From: Solibacteraceae bacterium
GTDB taxonomy: Bacteria > Acidobacteriota > Terriglobia > Bryobacterales > Bryobacteraceae
Length of the DNA stretch: 64,000 bases
Reading direction: 5' to 3'
Assembly (NCBI GenBank): GCA_021324015.1
Contig: JAJPJX010000099.1
Coordinates: 62,001-126,000 of the forward strand
Shown here: in pieces, positions 9,472 to 20,240 of the stretch
How positions within the stretch are numbered: position 1 is the first letter of the stretch
How the letters are laid out: every line of letters starts with the position of its first letter
Program-made: the position numbers and the translations under genes
Notes under the pieces: model-generated
What the model was told of the DNA's origin: nothing
Seen by the model: only the letters and a program-made list of their open reading frames with translations
Database searches by the model: none

Positions 9472-12400
9472 TCACGCGACCACAACTTCGGTCTCTTCGG
9501 CCGTGAAATAGGCGCAGTCGGGGTGATGGAACACCAGGGCGCTCACGCTGGCCTCCGGCTCCATCATCATGCCTTCGGTCAGCCGCACGCCGATCTCTTC
9601 CGGACGGAGCAGTTTCCAGATGCCCTGCTGATCGTCCAGGTTGGGACACGCCGGATAGCCGAAGCTGTAGCGCTTGCCGCGATAGCGCGAAGTGAAACGG
9701 TCGTGCATGGTCATGCCCGGCGGATCCGGGAAGCCCCAGTCCTCGCGAATGCGCCGGTGCAGCCACTCCGCGCAGCCTTCCGCCGTCTCGATCGCCAGCG
9801 CCTGCAAGGCGTGCGCCTTGAAGTATTCGCCCCGCTGCTTCCACTCTTCGGATTTCTCCCGAACGCCGGCGCCGGCCGTCACCACGAACATCGCCAGGTG
9901 GTCCCGCCGGCCGTCCTCCCGGTCCAGGATGTAGTCGCTGAGGCACAACCCGTCCTCTTTCCGTTGGCGCCCGAAATGGAACGTGTGAACCGGGCTCGCG
10001 CCGCCGGGCGTGAACAGATGGATGGCATTGCCGCGCCGCTCCGCCTCGAAAAACTGCCACACGGCTTTCACGCGCATGAACCTGGCGGCCTCGCGCTTCA
10101 GTTCCTCCACGTTGTGGAACAACTCCAGCGCCTTGGGGTCGTGCTCGGCCAGTAGCTTTTCGAAGTTGCCCTTGAAGCCCAGGTGCCGTCCGTAGAGCAT
10201 GTAGGGATTGATGTAGCTCCATACCTCGGCCAAGTGCGGCACGTCGCGCAGTTTCCGGTCCACGTACGGCGCGGGAGGCACGGGAAGGTCCGCATGCACC
10301 TTGGGACTGCGCGCCTCGCCCGCAGGCGCTACCACTTCTTCTACCGGCGCTGCCGCTGGCGCCGCCTCCGTCCAGGTATGCGCTTCGATCGCCGCTGCGC
10401 GCCGGTTGGGATCCATCAACTGGTTCATCAGGTCCAACCCGGTCATGGCGTCCTTGGCGTAGCACACCGCCTCGCCGTAGGCGGGCGCGATGCGCGTCTC
10501 GGTGAACTTGCGGGAAAGGGCCGCACCGCCCACCAGCAGCGGGACGCGGATGCCGGCATCGCGCAGGTCCCCGGCCGTCACCACCATCTGCTGCGCGCTC
10601 TTCACCAGCAGGCCCGAGAGCCCGATGGCGTCCGGGGCGTGTTCCACGTAGGCGCGGATCAGCGCCTCGGGCGGGATTTTGATACCCAGGTTGATCACCT
10701 GGTAGCCGTTGTTGGAAAGGATGATGTCCACGAGGTTCTTGCCGATGTCGTGCACGTCGCCCTTCACCGTGGCCAGGATAATCCGGCCCCGGCTGGCCGA
10801 GGCGGCCCTCTCCATGAACTGCTCCAGGTGGTTCACCGCCGCCTTCATGGCCTCGGCGGATTGCAGCACCTCGGCCACGATCAGCTCGTTGTTGTTGAAC
10901 AGGCGGCCCACCTCGGCCATGCCGTCCATCAGCGGCCCGTTAATGATATCGAGCGGCGCCGCACCCTCGGCCAGTTTGCGGTCCAGGTCCGCGATCAGGC
11001 CGTCTTTCGTGCCTTCGATGATGTAATTCGCCAGCCGCTGATCGAGCGGCAGGTCCTCAGCCTTGATCTTCTGTTTTTTGCCCGCCTGCCGGAAATGCTC
11101 GGTGATGGCCGCAATGTGGAGCTGGTTGATGGCCACTTTCTGCTCGGGGGTCTGGTTCCTCCAGTCCTCGGGAGCCAGCCGCAGTTCTTCCGGCCCTTCC
11201 GCCGGCGGTGCATTGAACAGCAGGTGCTCAGCCAGGCGGCGCTCCTGTTCGGGAATGGAAGCGAACCGCTCCAGTTTCTCCGCGTTGACGATGGCCAGGT
11301 CCAGACCCGCCTTGGTGCAGTAATACAGAAAGACCGAGTTCACCACTTCGCGCGCCGCGGGCGGCAGGCCAAAGGAAACGTTCGAGATGCCCAGCACCGT
11401 CTTGATGTGTGGAATCCGCGCCTTGATCAGCCGGATGGCTTCGATGGTTTCCACCGCTCCGCCGATGTAGTTGGCGTCACCGGTGGCGCAGGGGAACACC
11501 AGGGGGTCGATGACGATGTCTTCCGGCGCGATGCCGTATTTCTCCGTCAGCAGCCGCACGGACCGTTCCGCCACGGCCAGCTTGCGCTCGCGGGTGAAGG
11601 CCTGCGCCTGCACTTTGTCCTCGTCGATGCAGCCCACCACCAGCGCCGCCCCGTACGCCCTGGCGATCGGGCAGGTGCGTTCGAACTTTTCGTCGCCGTC
11701 TTCCAGGTTGATGGAATTGATGATGCTCTTGCCCTGGCAGTAGGTGAGCGCCAGTTCCACCGCGCGGGCGTCGGTGGTGTCGATCATCAGCGGGGCCTTG
11801 ACCTTGCGGATGAGCTTCTCATAGAACGGCGGGATGTCCCGGATCTCGTCGCGGTCGGTGCTTTGCAGGCATACGTCCACGATGTGCGCGCCGTTTTTCA
11901 CCTGCCGCCGGGCGATCTCGGTGGCCTCCTCCCCCTTCTCTTCGGCCACCAGATTCTTGAACAGGCGCGAGCCGATCACGTTGGTGCGCTCGCCGACAAT
12001 CAGGGGCCGGTTGCTCTCTTCCGCCTCCACCAGGTCAATGCCTGAATACAAGGCGCGGCGCGAGGGCGGCTTCACCGCGCGCGGCTGTTTGCCCTGCGTC
12101 ATCTCCGCGATGGCCCGGATGTGCGCCGCCGTGGTGCCGCAGCACCCGCCCACGATGTTCAGCCAGCCGTGGTCGATGAAGCGCTCCAACTGCGCGGCCA
12201 GCGACTGCGGAGTCTCCAGGTACCGGCCCTCTTCGTTCGGCAGCCCGGCGTTGGGATAACACGAAATGCGCGTGGCAGCCAGTTCCGCGAGGGTGCGGAT
12301 GTGGTCCGTCATGAACTCCGGGCCGGTCGCGCAGTTGAGCCCCACCGAAAGCAGGTCCACGTGCGAGATGGAGGCGTAGAGCGCGTCCGCAGTTTGCCCG

Positions 12401-13026
12401 GCAAGCATCGTGCCCATGGGCTCGATGGTGCCCGAGACCATCACCGGAATGCGGCGCCCCAACTCTCTCATGAGCTGTTGGATACCCAGCAGGCCGGCCT
12501 TCACGTTGCGCGTGTCCTGGCAGGTTTCGAGCAGCAGGATGTCCGCGCCGCCCTCCACCAGGGCCTGGGCCTGTTCGTAGAAGTTCTGCTTGAGTTGCGC
12601 GAAGGTAACCCCGCCGGTCACCGTGATGGCGCGCGTGGTGGGCCCCATCGAGCCCGCCACGAAGCGCGGCTTGACCGGCGTCGAAAACTCGTCCGCCGCC
12701 TGGCGCGCCAGGCGCGCCGCCGCCAAGTTCAGTTCGGGCGCCTGTTCTTCGACGTGGTATTCGCCCAGCACGATTTTCGTGCCGCCGAAAGTGTTCGTTT
12801 CGATGATATCGGCGCCCGCCTCCAGGTACGCCCGGTGAATTCCCAGCACCACGTCCGGCCGCGTCTTCACCAGGTATTCGTTGCAGCCTTCCAGCGCCGG
12901 GCCGCCGAAGTCCGCGGCCGTGAGGTGCTGCTGTTGCAGCATTGTTCCCATGGCCCCGTCGATGACCAAAACACGGCGGGCAAGTGCGTCGGCGAGCGCC
13001 TGGCGGCGCTCTTCAGCGATTGTCAT
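9472..13026 (-). CDS. metH: Cobalamin-dependent methionine synthase
   Basis: 1184 residues, a full-length MetH that transfers the methyl group of 5-methyltetrahydrofolate to homocysteine through cobalamin. Domains in order: homocysteine S-methyltransferase (about 15-325) with zinc cysteines C232 and C295/C296 (VGGCCGTT); pterin-binding domain (about 340-610; GERTNVIGSRLF, MIDTTD); cobalamin cap and binding domain (about 655-880) with the lower axial ligand H759 in DVHDIGKN and the GGAALS loop; and the reactivation domain that binds S-adenosylmethionine (about 925-1180; RYSFGYPACPNL). All key residues are present. It is divergent from the 13061 gene with a 34-bp gap; I see no B12 or SAM riboswitch there. 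Confidence 0.97.
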   Translation of the reverse strand: MTIAEERRQALADALARRVLVIDGAMGTMLQQQHLTAADFGGPALEGCNEYLVKTRPDVVLGIHRAYLEAGADIIETNTFGGTKIVLGEYHVEEQAPELNLAAARLARQAADEFSTPVKPRFVAGSMGPTTRAITVTGGVTFAQLKQNFYEQAQALVEGGADILLLETCQDTRNVKAGLLGIQQLMRELGRRIPVMVSGTIEPMGTMLAGQTADALYASISHVDLLSVGLNCATGPEFMTDHIRTLAELAATRISCYPNAGLPNEEGRYLETPQSLAAQLERFIDHGWLNIVGGCCGTTAAHIRAIAEMTQGKQPRAVKPPSRRALYSGIDLVEAEESNRPLIVGERTNVIGSRLFKNLVAEEKGEEATEIARRQVKNGAHIVDVCLQSTDRDEIRDIPPFYEKLIRKVKAPLMIDTTDARAVELALTYCQGKSIINSINLEDGDEKFERTCPIARAYGAALVVGCIDEDKVQAQAFTRERKLAVAERSVRLLTEKYGIAPEDIVIDPLVFPCATGDANYIGGAVETIEAIRLIKARIPHIKTVLGISNVSFGLPPAAREVVNSVFLYYCTKAGLDLAIVNAEKLERFASIPEQERRLAEHLLFNAPPAEGPEELRLAPEDWRNQTPEQKVAINQLHIAAITEHFRQAGKKQKIKAEDLPLDQRLANYIIEGTKDGLIADLDRKLAEGAAPLDIINGPLMDGMAEVGRLFNNNELIVAEVLQSAEAMKAAVNHLEQFMERAASASRGRIILATVKGDVHDIGKNLVDIILSNNGYQVINLGIKIPPEALIRAYVEHAPDAIGLSGLLVKSAQQMVVTAGDLRDAGIRVPLLVGGAALSRKFTETRIAPAYGEAVCYAKDAMTGLDLMNQLMDPNRRAAAIEAHTWTEAAPAAAPVEEVVAPAGEARSPKVHADLPVPPAPYVDRKLRDVPHLAEVWSYINPYMLYGRHLGFKGNFEKLLAEHDPKALELFHNVEELKREAARFMRVKAVWQFFEAERRGNAIHLFTPGGASPVHTFHFGRQRKEDGLCLSDYILDREDGRRDHLAMFVVTAGAGVREKSEEWKQRGEYFKAHALQALAIETAEGCAEWLHRRIREDWGFPDPPGMTMHDRFTSRYRGKRYSFGYPACPNLDDQQGIWKLLRPEEIGVRLTEGMMMEPEASVSALVFHHPDCAYFTAEETEVVVA

Positions 13027-13060
13027 AGCGAAGGCGGTGTGCTTTTATGATTGTAACAAG

Positions 13061-13885
13061 ATGACTCGTAGAACTCTGCTCGCCGCCGGCGCCGCGCTGC
13101 CCGCGGCGCATGCGCAGCCCGCGCCGTTGAAAGGCCGGCTGAAGCAATCCGTGGCCCGCTGGTGCTACAACAAGATCCCGCTGGAAGACCTGGCCCGGGC
13201 CGCCGAGCGCATGGGGCTCAAAGGCATCGACCTGATCAATTCCGAGGAGTGGCCCGTAGCGCAGAAGTACGGCCTGGTTCCGGCCATGACTCCGGGCGGA
13301 GGCACCATCCCCGACGGGCTCAACCGCAAGGAGAACCACGACAAGATCGAGCGAGAGTTGCGCGAGAACATCACCCGCGCCGCGGCTGCCGGCGTACCCA
13401 ACGTCATCACCTTCTCCGGCAACCGGCGCGGGCTGCCTGACGACCTGGGCCTGGAAAACTGCGTCATCGGTCTCAACCGCGTCAAAAAGGTGGCCGAGGA
13501 CAAGGGCGTCACCATCTGCCTGGAACTGCTCAACAGTAAGGTGGATCACAAGGACTACCAGTGCGACCACACGGCGTGGGGCGTGGAGGTGATCCGGCGC
13601 GTGGACTCGCCGCGCGTCCGCCTGTTGTACGACATCTATCACATGCAAATCATGGAGGGCGACATTATCCGCACCATCCGGGAAAACATCCGCTACATCG
13701 GCCACTTTCACACCGGAGGTGTTCCCGGGCGCCACGAACTCGACAACACACAGGAATTGGACTACCGCCCCATCGCTGAGGCCATCGTGGACCTGGGCTA
13801 CACCGGCTACTTCGCGCACGAGTTCGTTCCCCGGCGCGATCCGCTGACCTCGCTCGAAGAAGCCGTCCGCCTGTGCGACGTGTAG
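13061..13885 (+). CDS. Exported hydroxypyruvate-isomerase-like TIM-barrel protein
   Basis: 274 residues from the ATG at 13061; MTRRTLLAAGAALPAAHA resembles a short Tat signal. The fold is the xylose-isomerase-like TIM barrel of the Hyi/sugar phosphate isomerase family, with candidate metal or substrate residues in order: TICLELLNSK (Glu), LLYDIYHMQ (Asp and His), GHFHTGGVPGRHE (His and Glu) and YFAHEFVP (Glu). Hyi enzymes interconvert hydroxypyruvate and tartronate semialdehyde, but exported relatives in Acidobacteria may act on other keto-sugars, so the exact substrate is not claimed. An in-frame extension upstream overlaps metH antisense and is rejected. Confidence 0.8.
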   Translation: MTRRTLLAAGAALPAAHAQPAPLKGRLKQSVARWCYNKIPLEDLARAAERMGLKGIDLINSEEWPVAQKYGLVPAMTPGGGTIPDGLNRKENHDKIERELRENITRAAAAGVPNVITFSGNRRGLPDDLGLENCVIGLNRVKKVAEDKGVTICLELLNSKVDHKDYQCDHTAWGVEVIRRVDSPRVRLLYDIYHMQIMEGDIIRTIRENIRYIGHFHTGGVPGRHELDNTQELDYRPIAEAIVDLGYTGYFAHEFVPRRDPLTSLEEAVRLCDV

Positions 13886-13952
13886 AACCTGGCGATCGCC
13901 ACGAAACCCTCGGCGCTCATATATACTGGTGCACAAGGAGGAAGATCCATCG

Positions 13953-14246
13953 ATGAAATTGTTTCTCGCTACTCTGGCTCTGGTATCGCTCGGGATTGGC
14001 TCCGCTTGGGCCGGCGCTGCCGAGGGGAAAGCGGTTTTCGACGGCAAGTGCAAAATGTGTCACGGTGCGGATGGCAAAGGCAATCCGGGAATGGTAAAGG
14101 CCATGGGAGTGAAACCGATCGGTGGAACTGCCGAAGCCGACGTCAAGAACGCCGTCACCAAGGGCAAAAACAAAATGAGGCCGATCAGCGGTCTGTCGGC
14201 CAAGCAGATCGACGACGTCGCGGCATACGTACACTCTCTGAAATAG
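13953..14246 (+). CDS. Small periplasmic class I cytochrome c
   Basis: 97 residues: a signal peptide (MKLFLATLALVSLGIGSAWA), one haem c attachment motif C33-K-M-C36-H37, and a likely axial methionine M75 in GKNKMRPISG. The length and the C-terminal helix (LSAKQIDDVAAYVHSLK) fit monohaem class I cytochromes that shuttle electrons in the periplasm. The start at 13953 is set by a full AAGGAGG Shine-Dalgarno at 13935-13941; an upstream in-frame ATG would overlap it. A TATACT -10 box lies at 13922-13927. No oxidase or dehydrogenase partner is adjacent. Confidence 0.88.
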   Translation: MKLFLATLALVSLGIGSAWAGAAEGKAVFDGKCKMCHGADGKGNPGMVKAMGVKPIGGTAEADVKNAVTKGKNKMRPISGLSAKQIDDVAAYVHSLK

Positions 14247-14276
14247 GACTCGACTCCCGGTTCCCCGCCCGGCTGG

Positions 14277-14753
14277 CTATCCGAAGAGAATCGACGCGAT
14301 GACCAGTTGAGGCATCGCCTGGTTCCAGCTCTCCGGAATGTTGTCGAAGGCCAGCCGGAAGCTCTTGATTTCTCCGGGGGAGAGGCCCCCCATCCGGTCG
14401 CTGACGATGGGCACCCGCTCGCGCAGGACCACCTGGCCGTAGGCGTCGTAGAAGACGCAGTTGATCTCGATGTGCTTGAGAGTCTGACTGCCGTTGTTGC
14501 CGATCTTGCCGGTTATTTCCACTACCGACTGTTTCAGGTAGCTCTCGTGCGCCTGCATGGCCACGTCGAACAATTGCAGGTTGTGCACGTAGGCCTTGGC
14601 CTCCCCGGTCAGCGGCGGAGGCGGGGGTGGGCCCTTGCGGGCGGCCCGCTCCAGCAACACAAAGCCGGCCATACCCAGCAGCAGAACCAGCGAGACCACC
14701 ACCACCGGCACCGGGAAGCCGCTTTTCGCCGCGGCTGTCTTGTTATCGACCAC
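14277..14753 (-). CDS. Membrane-anchored FxLYD/DUF2393-like protein
   Basis: 158 residues. One transmembrane helix (about 14-35, PVPVVVVSLVLLLGMAGFVL) follows a short cytoplasmic start, then a proline linker (GPPPPPPLTG) and an extracytoplasmic beta-sandwich: VVEITGKIGNNGSQTL, INCVFYDAYGQVV, GEIKSFRLAF. This strand pattern with a FYD-G core resembles FxLYD or DUF2393 domains, which are common in Acidobacteria and have no defined role. Its ATG lies 11 bp inside the end of pmbA, so it is the last gene of the tldD-pmbA operon. Confidence 0.6.
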   Translation of the reverse strand: MVDNKTAAAKSGFPVPVVVVSLVLLLGMAGFVLLERAARKGPPPPPPLTGEAKAYVHNLQLFDVAMQAHESYLKQSVVEITGKIGNNGSQTLKHIEINCVFYDAYGQVVLRERVPIVSDRMGGLSPGEIKSFRLAFDNIPESWNQAMPQLVIASILFG

Positions 14754-16098
14754 CGACCGTCATCTCCGCTATCAGTAGTGTAGGCGCTGCCGAAGAACCT
14801 CGGAATTCCAGGTCCGAACCCACCGCCGCCAAGCCCTGGAACATCTCCCGGAGGTTGCCCGCGATGGTCACCTCCGAGACCGGAAAGGCCAGTTCGCCGT
14901 CGCGGATCCACATACCTGCCGCGCCGCGGGAATAATCCCCGGTGACGATGTTAACACCGAACCCCATCAGCTCGGTGACATAGAAGCCGTTGCGGATTCC
15001 GGCGAGGATACCCTCGGGGGGTTCGACGCCCTGCTCCGCATAAAAGTTCCCGTGGCCGATACCGGCGTTGCCGGCCAGCCCGCGCGAGGCGTTGCCGGTG
15101 GTCTTTAGCCCCAGCTTGCGTGCGGTATAGGTGTTCAGCAGGTAGCTCTTCAGCACTCCGCGCTCGATAACCACCGTGCGCCGGGTGGGCACGCCTTCAT
15201 CATCGAAAGGCGAGGTGCCGAAGCGGCCCGGGATAGTCCCATCGTCGATCACCGTGAGGTTCTCGGAGGCTACTTTCTCGCCCAGCCTCCCGGCCAGGAA
15301 CGACTCCTGGCGGTAGACGGCTACGCCGTGCACGGCCTCGAAGATGTGATCCAGCAGAGAGCGCGCGGTGCGCGGCTCAAACACCACCGGAACCTTCTGG
15401 GTCTCGACTTTCACGGCGCCCAGCCGGCGCAGGGCGCGGGCCGCGGCGATGCGTCCGATCTGCTCGGGCGGCTCGAGGCCGGCCAGACCGCGGGCGAGGG
15501 AAAACCAGTAGTCCCGCTCCATGCTCTCACCCTGCCGCGCCACGGGCACGGTGCTCAGGGAACAATAGCTGCTGCGGTACTCACCGGAGAAGCCCCGCGA
15601 GTTGGCGAACACGTGACGGCCCAGGTGCGAATCGAAAGAGGCGCCTTCGGAGTTGCTGATGCGCGGATCGGCGGACAGGGCGGCATCCTCGGCGCGGCGC
15701 GCCAGTTCCATCTTCTGGGGCGTCTCCAGTTGCGCGAAATCCGGGCAGTAGAGCGCCAGATCGCCGGGGATGGCGCCCAACTCTTTGGGATCCGGCATCC
15801 CCGCGTGCGGGTCCTCGGTGGTCACCCGGGCCAGTTCCAGGGCGGACCGCACCAGGTGCGCAATGCCCTCGGGCGTGAGATCCGAGGTGTACGAGGAGCC
15901 GGTGTTCCGCCCCACCAGGATGCGCAGTCCGGCGCCGCGCGATCCGGCCTCCTTGAGAGTCTCTACCTCGCGCAAGCGCACGTTGACGGAAAATTCTTCC
16001 CCCTCCGCAATGGTGCATTCGGCGTCGCTGGCGCCCGCGGCCAGAGCTTGCCGCACCACATCGTTGGCCATTTCCAGCAGGTTGCCGCTGCCGCTCAC
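14743..16098 (-). CDS. pmbA: PmbA/TldE-type subunit of the TldD/TldE metalloprotease
   Basis: 451 residues, starting with a GTG at 16098 that overlaps the tldD stop (GTGA). Features of the non-catalytic partner of the TldD/E protease: RGAGLRILVGRNTGSSYTSD near residue 75, GRFGTSPFDDEGVPTRRTVV near 300 and GNASRGLAGNAGIGHGN near 355. It lacks the HExxxH metal motif found in TldD, as expected for this subunit. TldD/E forms a heterodimeric cytoplasmic protease that processes modified peptides such as microcin B17 and degrades unfolded peptides. Its partner in this window is frameshifted. Confidence 0.9.
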   Translation of the reverse strand: MSGSGNLLEMANDVVRQALAAGASDAECTIAEGEEFSVNVRLREVETLKEAGSRGAGLRILVGRNTGSSYTSDLTPEGIAHLVRSALELARVTTEDPHAGMPDPKELGAIPGDLALYCPDFAQLETPQKMELARRAEDAALSADPRISNSEGASFDSHLGRHVFANSRGFSGEYRSSYCSLSTVPVARQGESMERDYWFSLARGLAGLEPPEQIGRIAAARALRRLGAVKVETQKVPVVFEPRTARSLLDHIFEAVHGVAVYRQESFLAGRLGEKVASENLTVIDDGTIPGRFGTSPFDDEGVPTRRTVVIERGVLKSYLLNTYTARKLGLKTTGNASRGLAGNAGIGHGNFYAEQGVEPPEGILAGIRNGFYVTELMGFGVNIVTGDYSRGAAGMWIRDGELAFPVSEVTIAGNLREMFQGLAAVGSDLEFRGSSAAPTLLIAEMTVGGR

Positions 16099-17524
16099 GC
16101 CGTGCCTCCCACGGTCATGCGATCGATCCTGATGGTGGGGATGCCCACGCCCACCGGGACGCTCTGGCCTTCCTTGCCGCAGATCCCGATGCCCTCGTCG
16201 AGTTTCAGATCATGACCCACCATGCTGACGTACCGCAGCGCCTCCGGACCATTGCCGATGAGCGTGGCATTGCGCACCGGCCGGGTGACCCGGCCGCCCT
16301 CGATCAGGTAGCTTTCCGACGCCGAGAAGACGAAATTCCCGTTGGTGATATCCACCTGGCCGCCGCCGAAGTTCACGCAGTAGAGGCCTTGCGGCACGGA
16401 GCGCAGAATCTCCTCGGGGTCGCTGTCGCCGGCCAGCATGAACGTGTTGGTCATGCGCGGCATGGGGATGTGGGCATAGCTCTCCCGGCGGCCGCTGCCG
16501 GTGGAAGCCGCCCGCATCAGGCGGCTGGAAAGCCGGTCTTGCAGGTAGCCGCGCAGGACGCCGTTTTCGATCAACACATTGCGCTCGGTAGGGTGCCCCT
16601 CATCATCCACATTCAGCGAGCCGCGCCGGCCCGCGATGGTGCCGTCATCGACCACCGTGCAGAGCGGACTGGCCACCTTCTGTCCGATTCGGTCGGTAAA
16701 GGCGGAAATCTTCTTGCGGTTGAAGTCAGCTTCGAGGCCATGCCCCACCGCCTCATGCAGCAGGATTCCGGGCCATCCGGGGCCCAGCACCACGGTCATC
16801 TCTCCGGCGGGAGCCTCGACGGCATCCAGCATCACCACCGCCTCGCGCGCTGCTTCGGTGGCGAAGTGCTCCGGGGTCTTTTCTTCGAGGAAATAGCGCA
16901 GTTCGACCCGGCCTCCGCCGCCGGCGTGGCCGCGCTGCGGGGTTCCCCCGCTCTGCCGCGCCAGCGCCGAGACCGACAGGCGGGCCAGCGGCTGCCGGTC
17001 AAAGCTCAACACGCCGTCGCTGGTGGCGATCAGCACGTGGCGGAGGTTGTCGGCATAGGTAGCCTGCACCTGAAAGATGCTCCGGTTGTAGGCCCGCGCC
17101 GCCCGGTCCGCGCGCTCACCAGTTCCACGCGCTCGGCAAAGGCGGTTTCCGTGGGAGCCGTCACGACCGGATACAAATCGCGTTTCGCCCCCTCCAGGAG
17201 CGGGACCTTCTCCACCTGCGCCGGACCGGCGGCGATACAGGCGGCCACCCGGGCAGCTTTGCGGATTCTTTCCGGGCTCAGATCGTCGCTGTACGCGTAG
17301 CCGGTGCGTTCGCCGGCAATCACGCGCACACCGACGCCCAAAGAAACCCCCTGCGAGGCGCTTTTGACGATCCCCTCGTCCAGACTGATCAGGCTGGTGG
17401 CCTGGTATTCGAAATACAGGTCGGCGTAGTCGCCCCCCCGCGACAACGCTTCACCCAGATAGCTTTCCAGATCCTGAGGAGTGATGCCGAACTTGCCCGC
17501 GATCCACGACTCGGAGAGCGCCAT
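16095..17524 (-). pseudogene. tldD: TldD metalloprotease subunit, split by a single-base frameshift
   Basis: The N-terminal part (from ATG 17524, MALSESWIAGKFG) stays in frame to about 17120, and the catalytic part continues in another frame to the stop at 16095. On the minus strand the break lies in CTGGTGAGCGC; adding one G (CTGGTGGAGCGC) restores one reading frame across the junction, VELVERADRAARAYNRSIF, giving about 476 residues, normal for TldD. The catalytic motif LLHEAVGHGLEADF (HExxxH) is intact downstream. The rest of the frame is undamaged and pmbA is intact, so a sequencing or assembly error, or a very recent mutation, fits better than an old pseudogene. Confidence 0.88.
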
Positions 17525-17550
17525 ACTTTCAGGCTATCACGGGGGTCGAA

Positions 17551-17577
17551 CCGGGGCGGGCAGGAAACCCACCCCGG
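17551..17577 (-). terminator. GC-rich hairpin after the tail-collar gene
   Basis: On the minus strand CCGGGGUGGG and CCCGCCCCGG form a 10-bp stem (one U-G pair) around a 7-nt loop. On the plus strand the same position would be a C-A mismatch, which favours the minus strand. There is no U-run, so any termination would be Rho-assisted or weak. Confidence 0.4.
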
Positions 17578-17609
17578 CGCCAGGCAAGATCCACGGTCCG
17601 CGACAAACG

Positions 17610-18131
17610 TCAGTTGCGGCTGGGGAAGATGCCTTGCAAGGCGATGATAAAGGTCACACAGAGATACGGCTGGATGTTGGAGTGCGGCTGGCTGCCTCCC
17701 GCATTCCCGCACATGGCGGCATTCATGACCGTGCCGTCGGGCGTCGCGCCGTAGATCATCGTGCGGTTGGCGGCCTCATTGGCGGGCACGGCGCCGGCCG
17801 GGTCGCTGGTGGTGGCCGACTCCGTGGCGTTGATGACGTGATTGTGCGCCGGCATCTGGCTGCTCAGGAGCGTGACATTTTCCGTCCCCGCCGACTGGCC
17901 TATGGTGTAGGGGCTGAGCCCCGGGCCCTGGCCTTGATGCACCGTCACGCGCCCCCGGAGGTCGGGAAGGGCAAACGTGCTAATCCCATCGCCCCCGAAG
18001 GTGGTGCCAAGGATGGAAAACAGCGCGGTGTTCTGCGAGATCGGCAGGAGCTGTCCGTTGCACAACGCCCACCCCGTGGGGGCGAAGTTTCCGCCGAACA
18101 TCCTGATTTCACCGAGAAATGGTTCTGACAT
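17610..18131 (-). CDS. Tail-collar (microcystin-dependent-type) protein
   Basis: 173 residues from ATG 18131. It starts MSEPFLGEIRMFGGNFAPTG, typical of the phage tail collar domain, followed by WALCNGQLLPISQNTALFS, FALPDLRGRVTVHQG and SSQMPAHNHVINA, and ends SNIQPYLCVTFIIALQGIFP. Such proteins occur in phage tail fibres and, as free-standing chromosomal copies, in many soil bacteria (MdpB-like). There are no other tail, capsid or integrase genes nearby, so a prophage origin is not supported. The collagen-like gene lies 49 bp upstream on the same strand, so the two are probably co-transcribed. Confidence 0.85.
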   Translation of the reverse strand: MSEPFLGEIRMFGGNFAPTGWALCNGQLLPISQNTALFSILGTTFGGDGISTFALPDLRGRVTVHQGQGPGLSPYTIGQSAGTENVTLLSSQMPAHNHVINATESATTSDPAGAVPANEAANRTMIYGATPDGTVMNAAMCGNAGGSQPHSNIQPYLCVTFIIALQGIFPSRN

Positions 18132-18180
18132 GTGCCGTGTAGTCTCCTTTTCTGCGCGAGATGTGTGAATGGTTGGTTGC

Positions 18181-19317
<1,137 letters not shown>

Positions 19318-19360
19318 TTGCATTCCTCCAAAGAAACCGCTGTATGGGGCAAGGACCGCG

Positions 19361-20035
19361 CTAATCTCGCCGCCACGTCAGGCGCCGCAGGGCCAGCGCC
19401 ACGACCAGGCCGGCGGCGCACAACCAGGCGGGCGCCGGCTCCGGAATCTGACTCGCCGTATCCACCCCCACGATATCCACCGCCCAACCCGGCGTTCGCT
19501 GCTCGCCGTCCGCCAGAATGAAGGACTTCCCATCGCCCACGGGGCCCAAAAACAGCGGGCCCGTGAAGTTCCCGTTGCCCTGCTCGCTAAACCCGTCGCC
19601 AAACGTGGGCCCGATGGGCACGTTGTCATCCTCGGTCAGCGCAACCGTGTACTTGCCGGCGCTCAGCGTAGGATTCAGATAGGCATCCCAGCAAAAACCC
19701 GAGGCCGGATCGACGTTCCTTGGCCCACACGTGCCGCTGTTATCGTTCTTGTCGGTAGCCAGCACGTTGCCGGTTCCATCGAATAGAGAAAGCACCGGAG
19801 CGAAGCCGCCCGCGGGGATCACTGTGGAGGCCGCGTTGGTGCCTCCCGCGAAGGACCAGGTCTGGATCGTCACGGCTGCGGTTGCGCCAATGGCGAAGCT
19901 AAACAACTGAATGTTGTCGTCCTGCGTGAAGAGGCCGGTATACGAGAAGGAAAGAGGACTGGCCACCAACGGGGAGGCGGCGGGCAATGCCAGCAAAGTG
20001 GTGGTCAGAACGCACAGCCATAAGCCGCGACTCAT
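19361..20035 (-). CDS. DVUA0089-like exported protein with PEP-CTERM-type tail
   Basis: 224 residues with a signal peptide ([20 protein letters not shown]). The N-terminal half has the DVUA0089-family pattern: [14 protein letters not shown], then [20 protein letters not shown] and a strand with [13 protein letters not shown]. The C-terminus has the PEP-CTERM layout: IPEPAPAW, a hydrophobic helix and a basic end (RRLTWRRD). PEP-CTERM proteins are sorted by exosortase and associated with extracellular polysaccharide; no exosortase gene is in this window. It lies 44 bp upstream of the collagen-like gene on the same strand, so these two and the tail-collar protein may form an extracellular-matrix operon. 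Confidence 0.75.
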   Translation of the reverse strand: MSRGLWLCVLTTTLLALPAASPLVASPLSFSYTGLFTQDDNIQLFSFAIGATAAVTIQTWSFAGGTNAASTVIPAGGFAPVLSLFDGTGNVLATDKNDNSGTCGPRNVDPASGFCWDAYLNPTLSAGKYTVALTEDDNVPIGPTFGDGFSEQGNGNFTGPLFLGPVGDGKSFILADGEQRTPGWAVDIVGVDTASQIPEPAPAWLCAAGLVVALALRRLTWRRD

Positions 20036-20094
20036 CGTGCCCTCCAGAACCTCTGGGATTTCGAAGCCTGGGATTCAGAGTATCAGAAAATTCC

Positions 20095-20122
20095 CGCGGA
20101 TTGATGAATTTGTTGATCCGCG
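20095..20122. repeat. Inverted repeat in the 205-bp divergent spacer
   Basis: CGCGGAT (20095-20101) and ATCCGCG (20116-20122) are separated by 14 AT-rich bases, between the DVUA0089-like gene and the GNAT gene. It could be a regulator-binding site or a hairpin. I see nothing else in this spacer (20036-20240) beyond the GGAGG ribosome site of the GNAT gene. Confidence 0.3.
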
Positions 20123-20240
20123 CCGGTACCATTTTCCGGAAACAGTAGGGAAAAATCCGGAGATTCGCTGCACGCCAGCCGCGGGTGTTGGAAAATAAGT
20201 GAGGTTTCAGTTTCCCCATGCGTCGTAACGGAGGTCGCAG

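Noticed and set aside
13021-13060. Cobalamin or SAM riboswitch for metH
   Set aside because: The divergent gap is only 34 bp, too short for either aptamer.
13061-13885. Longer start for the Hyi-like protein at 12881
   Set aside because: The extension is antisense to the metH N-terminus and its sequence is low-complexity; ATG 13061 gives a proper signal peptide.
17610-18131. Tail-collar gene as evidence of a prophage
   Set aside because: No integrase, capsid, terminase or lysis genes are nearby, and free-standing collar proteins are common in soil bacteria.
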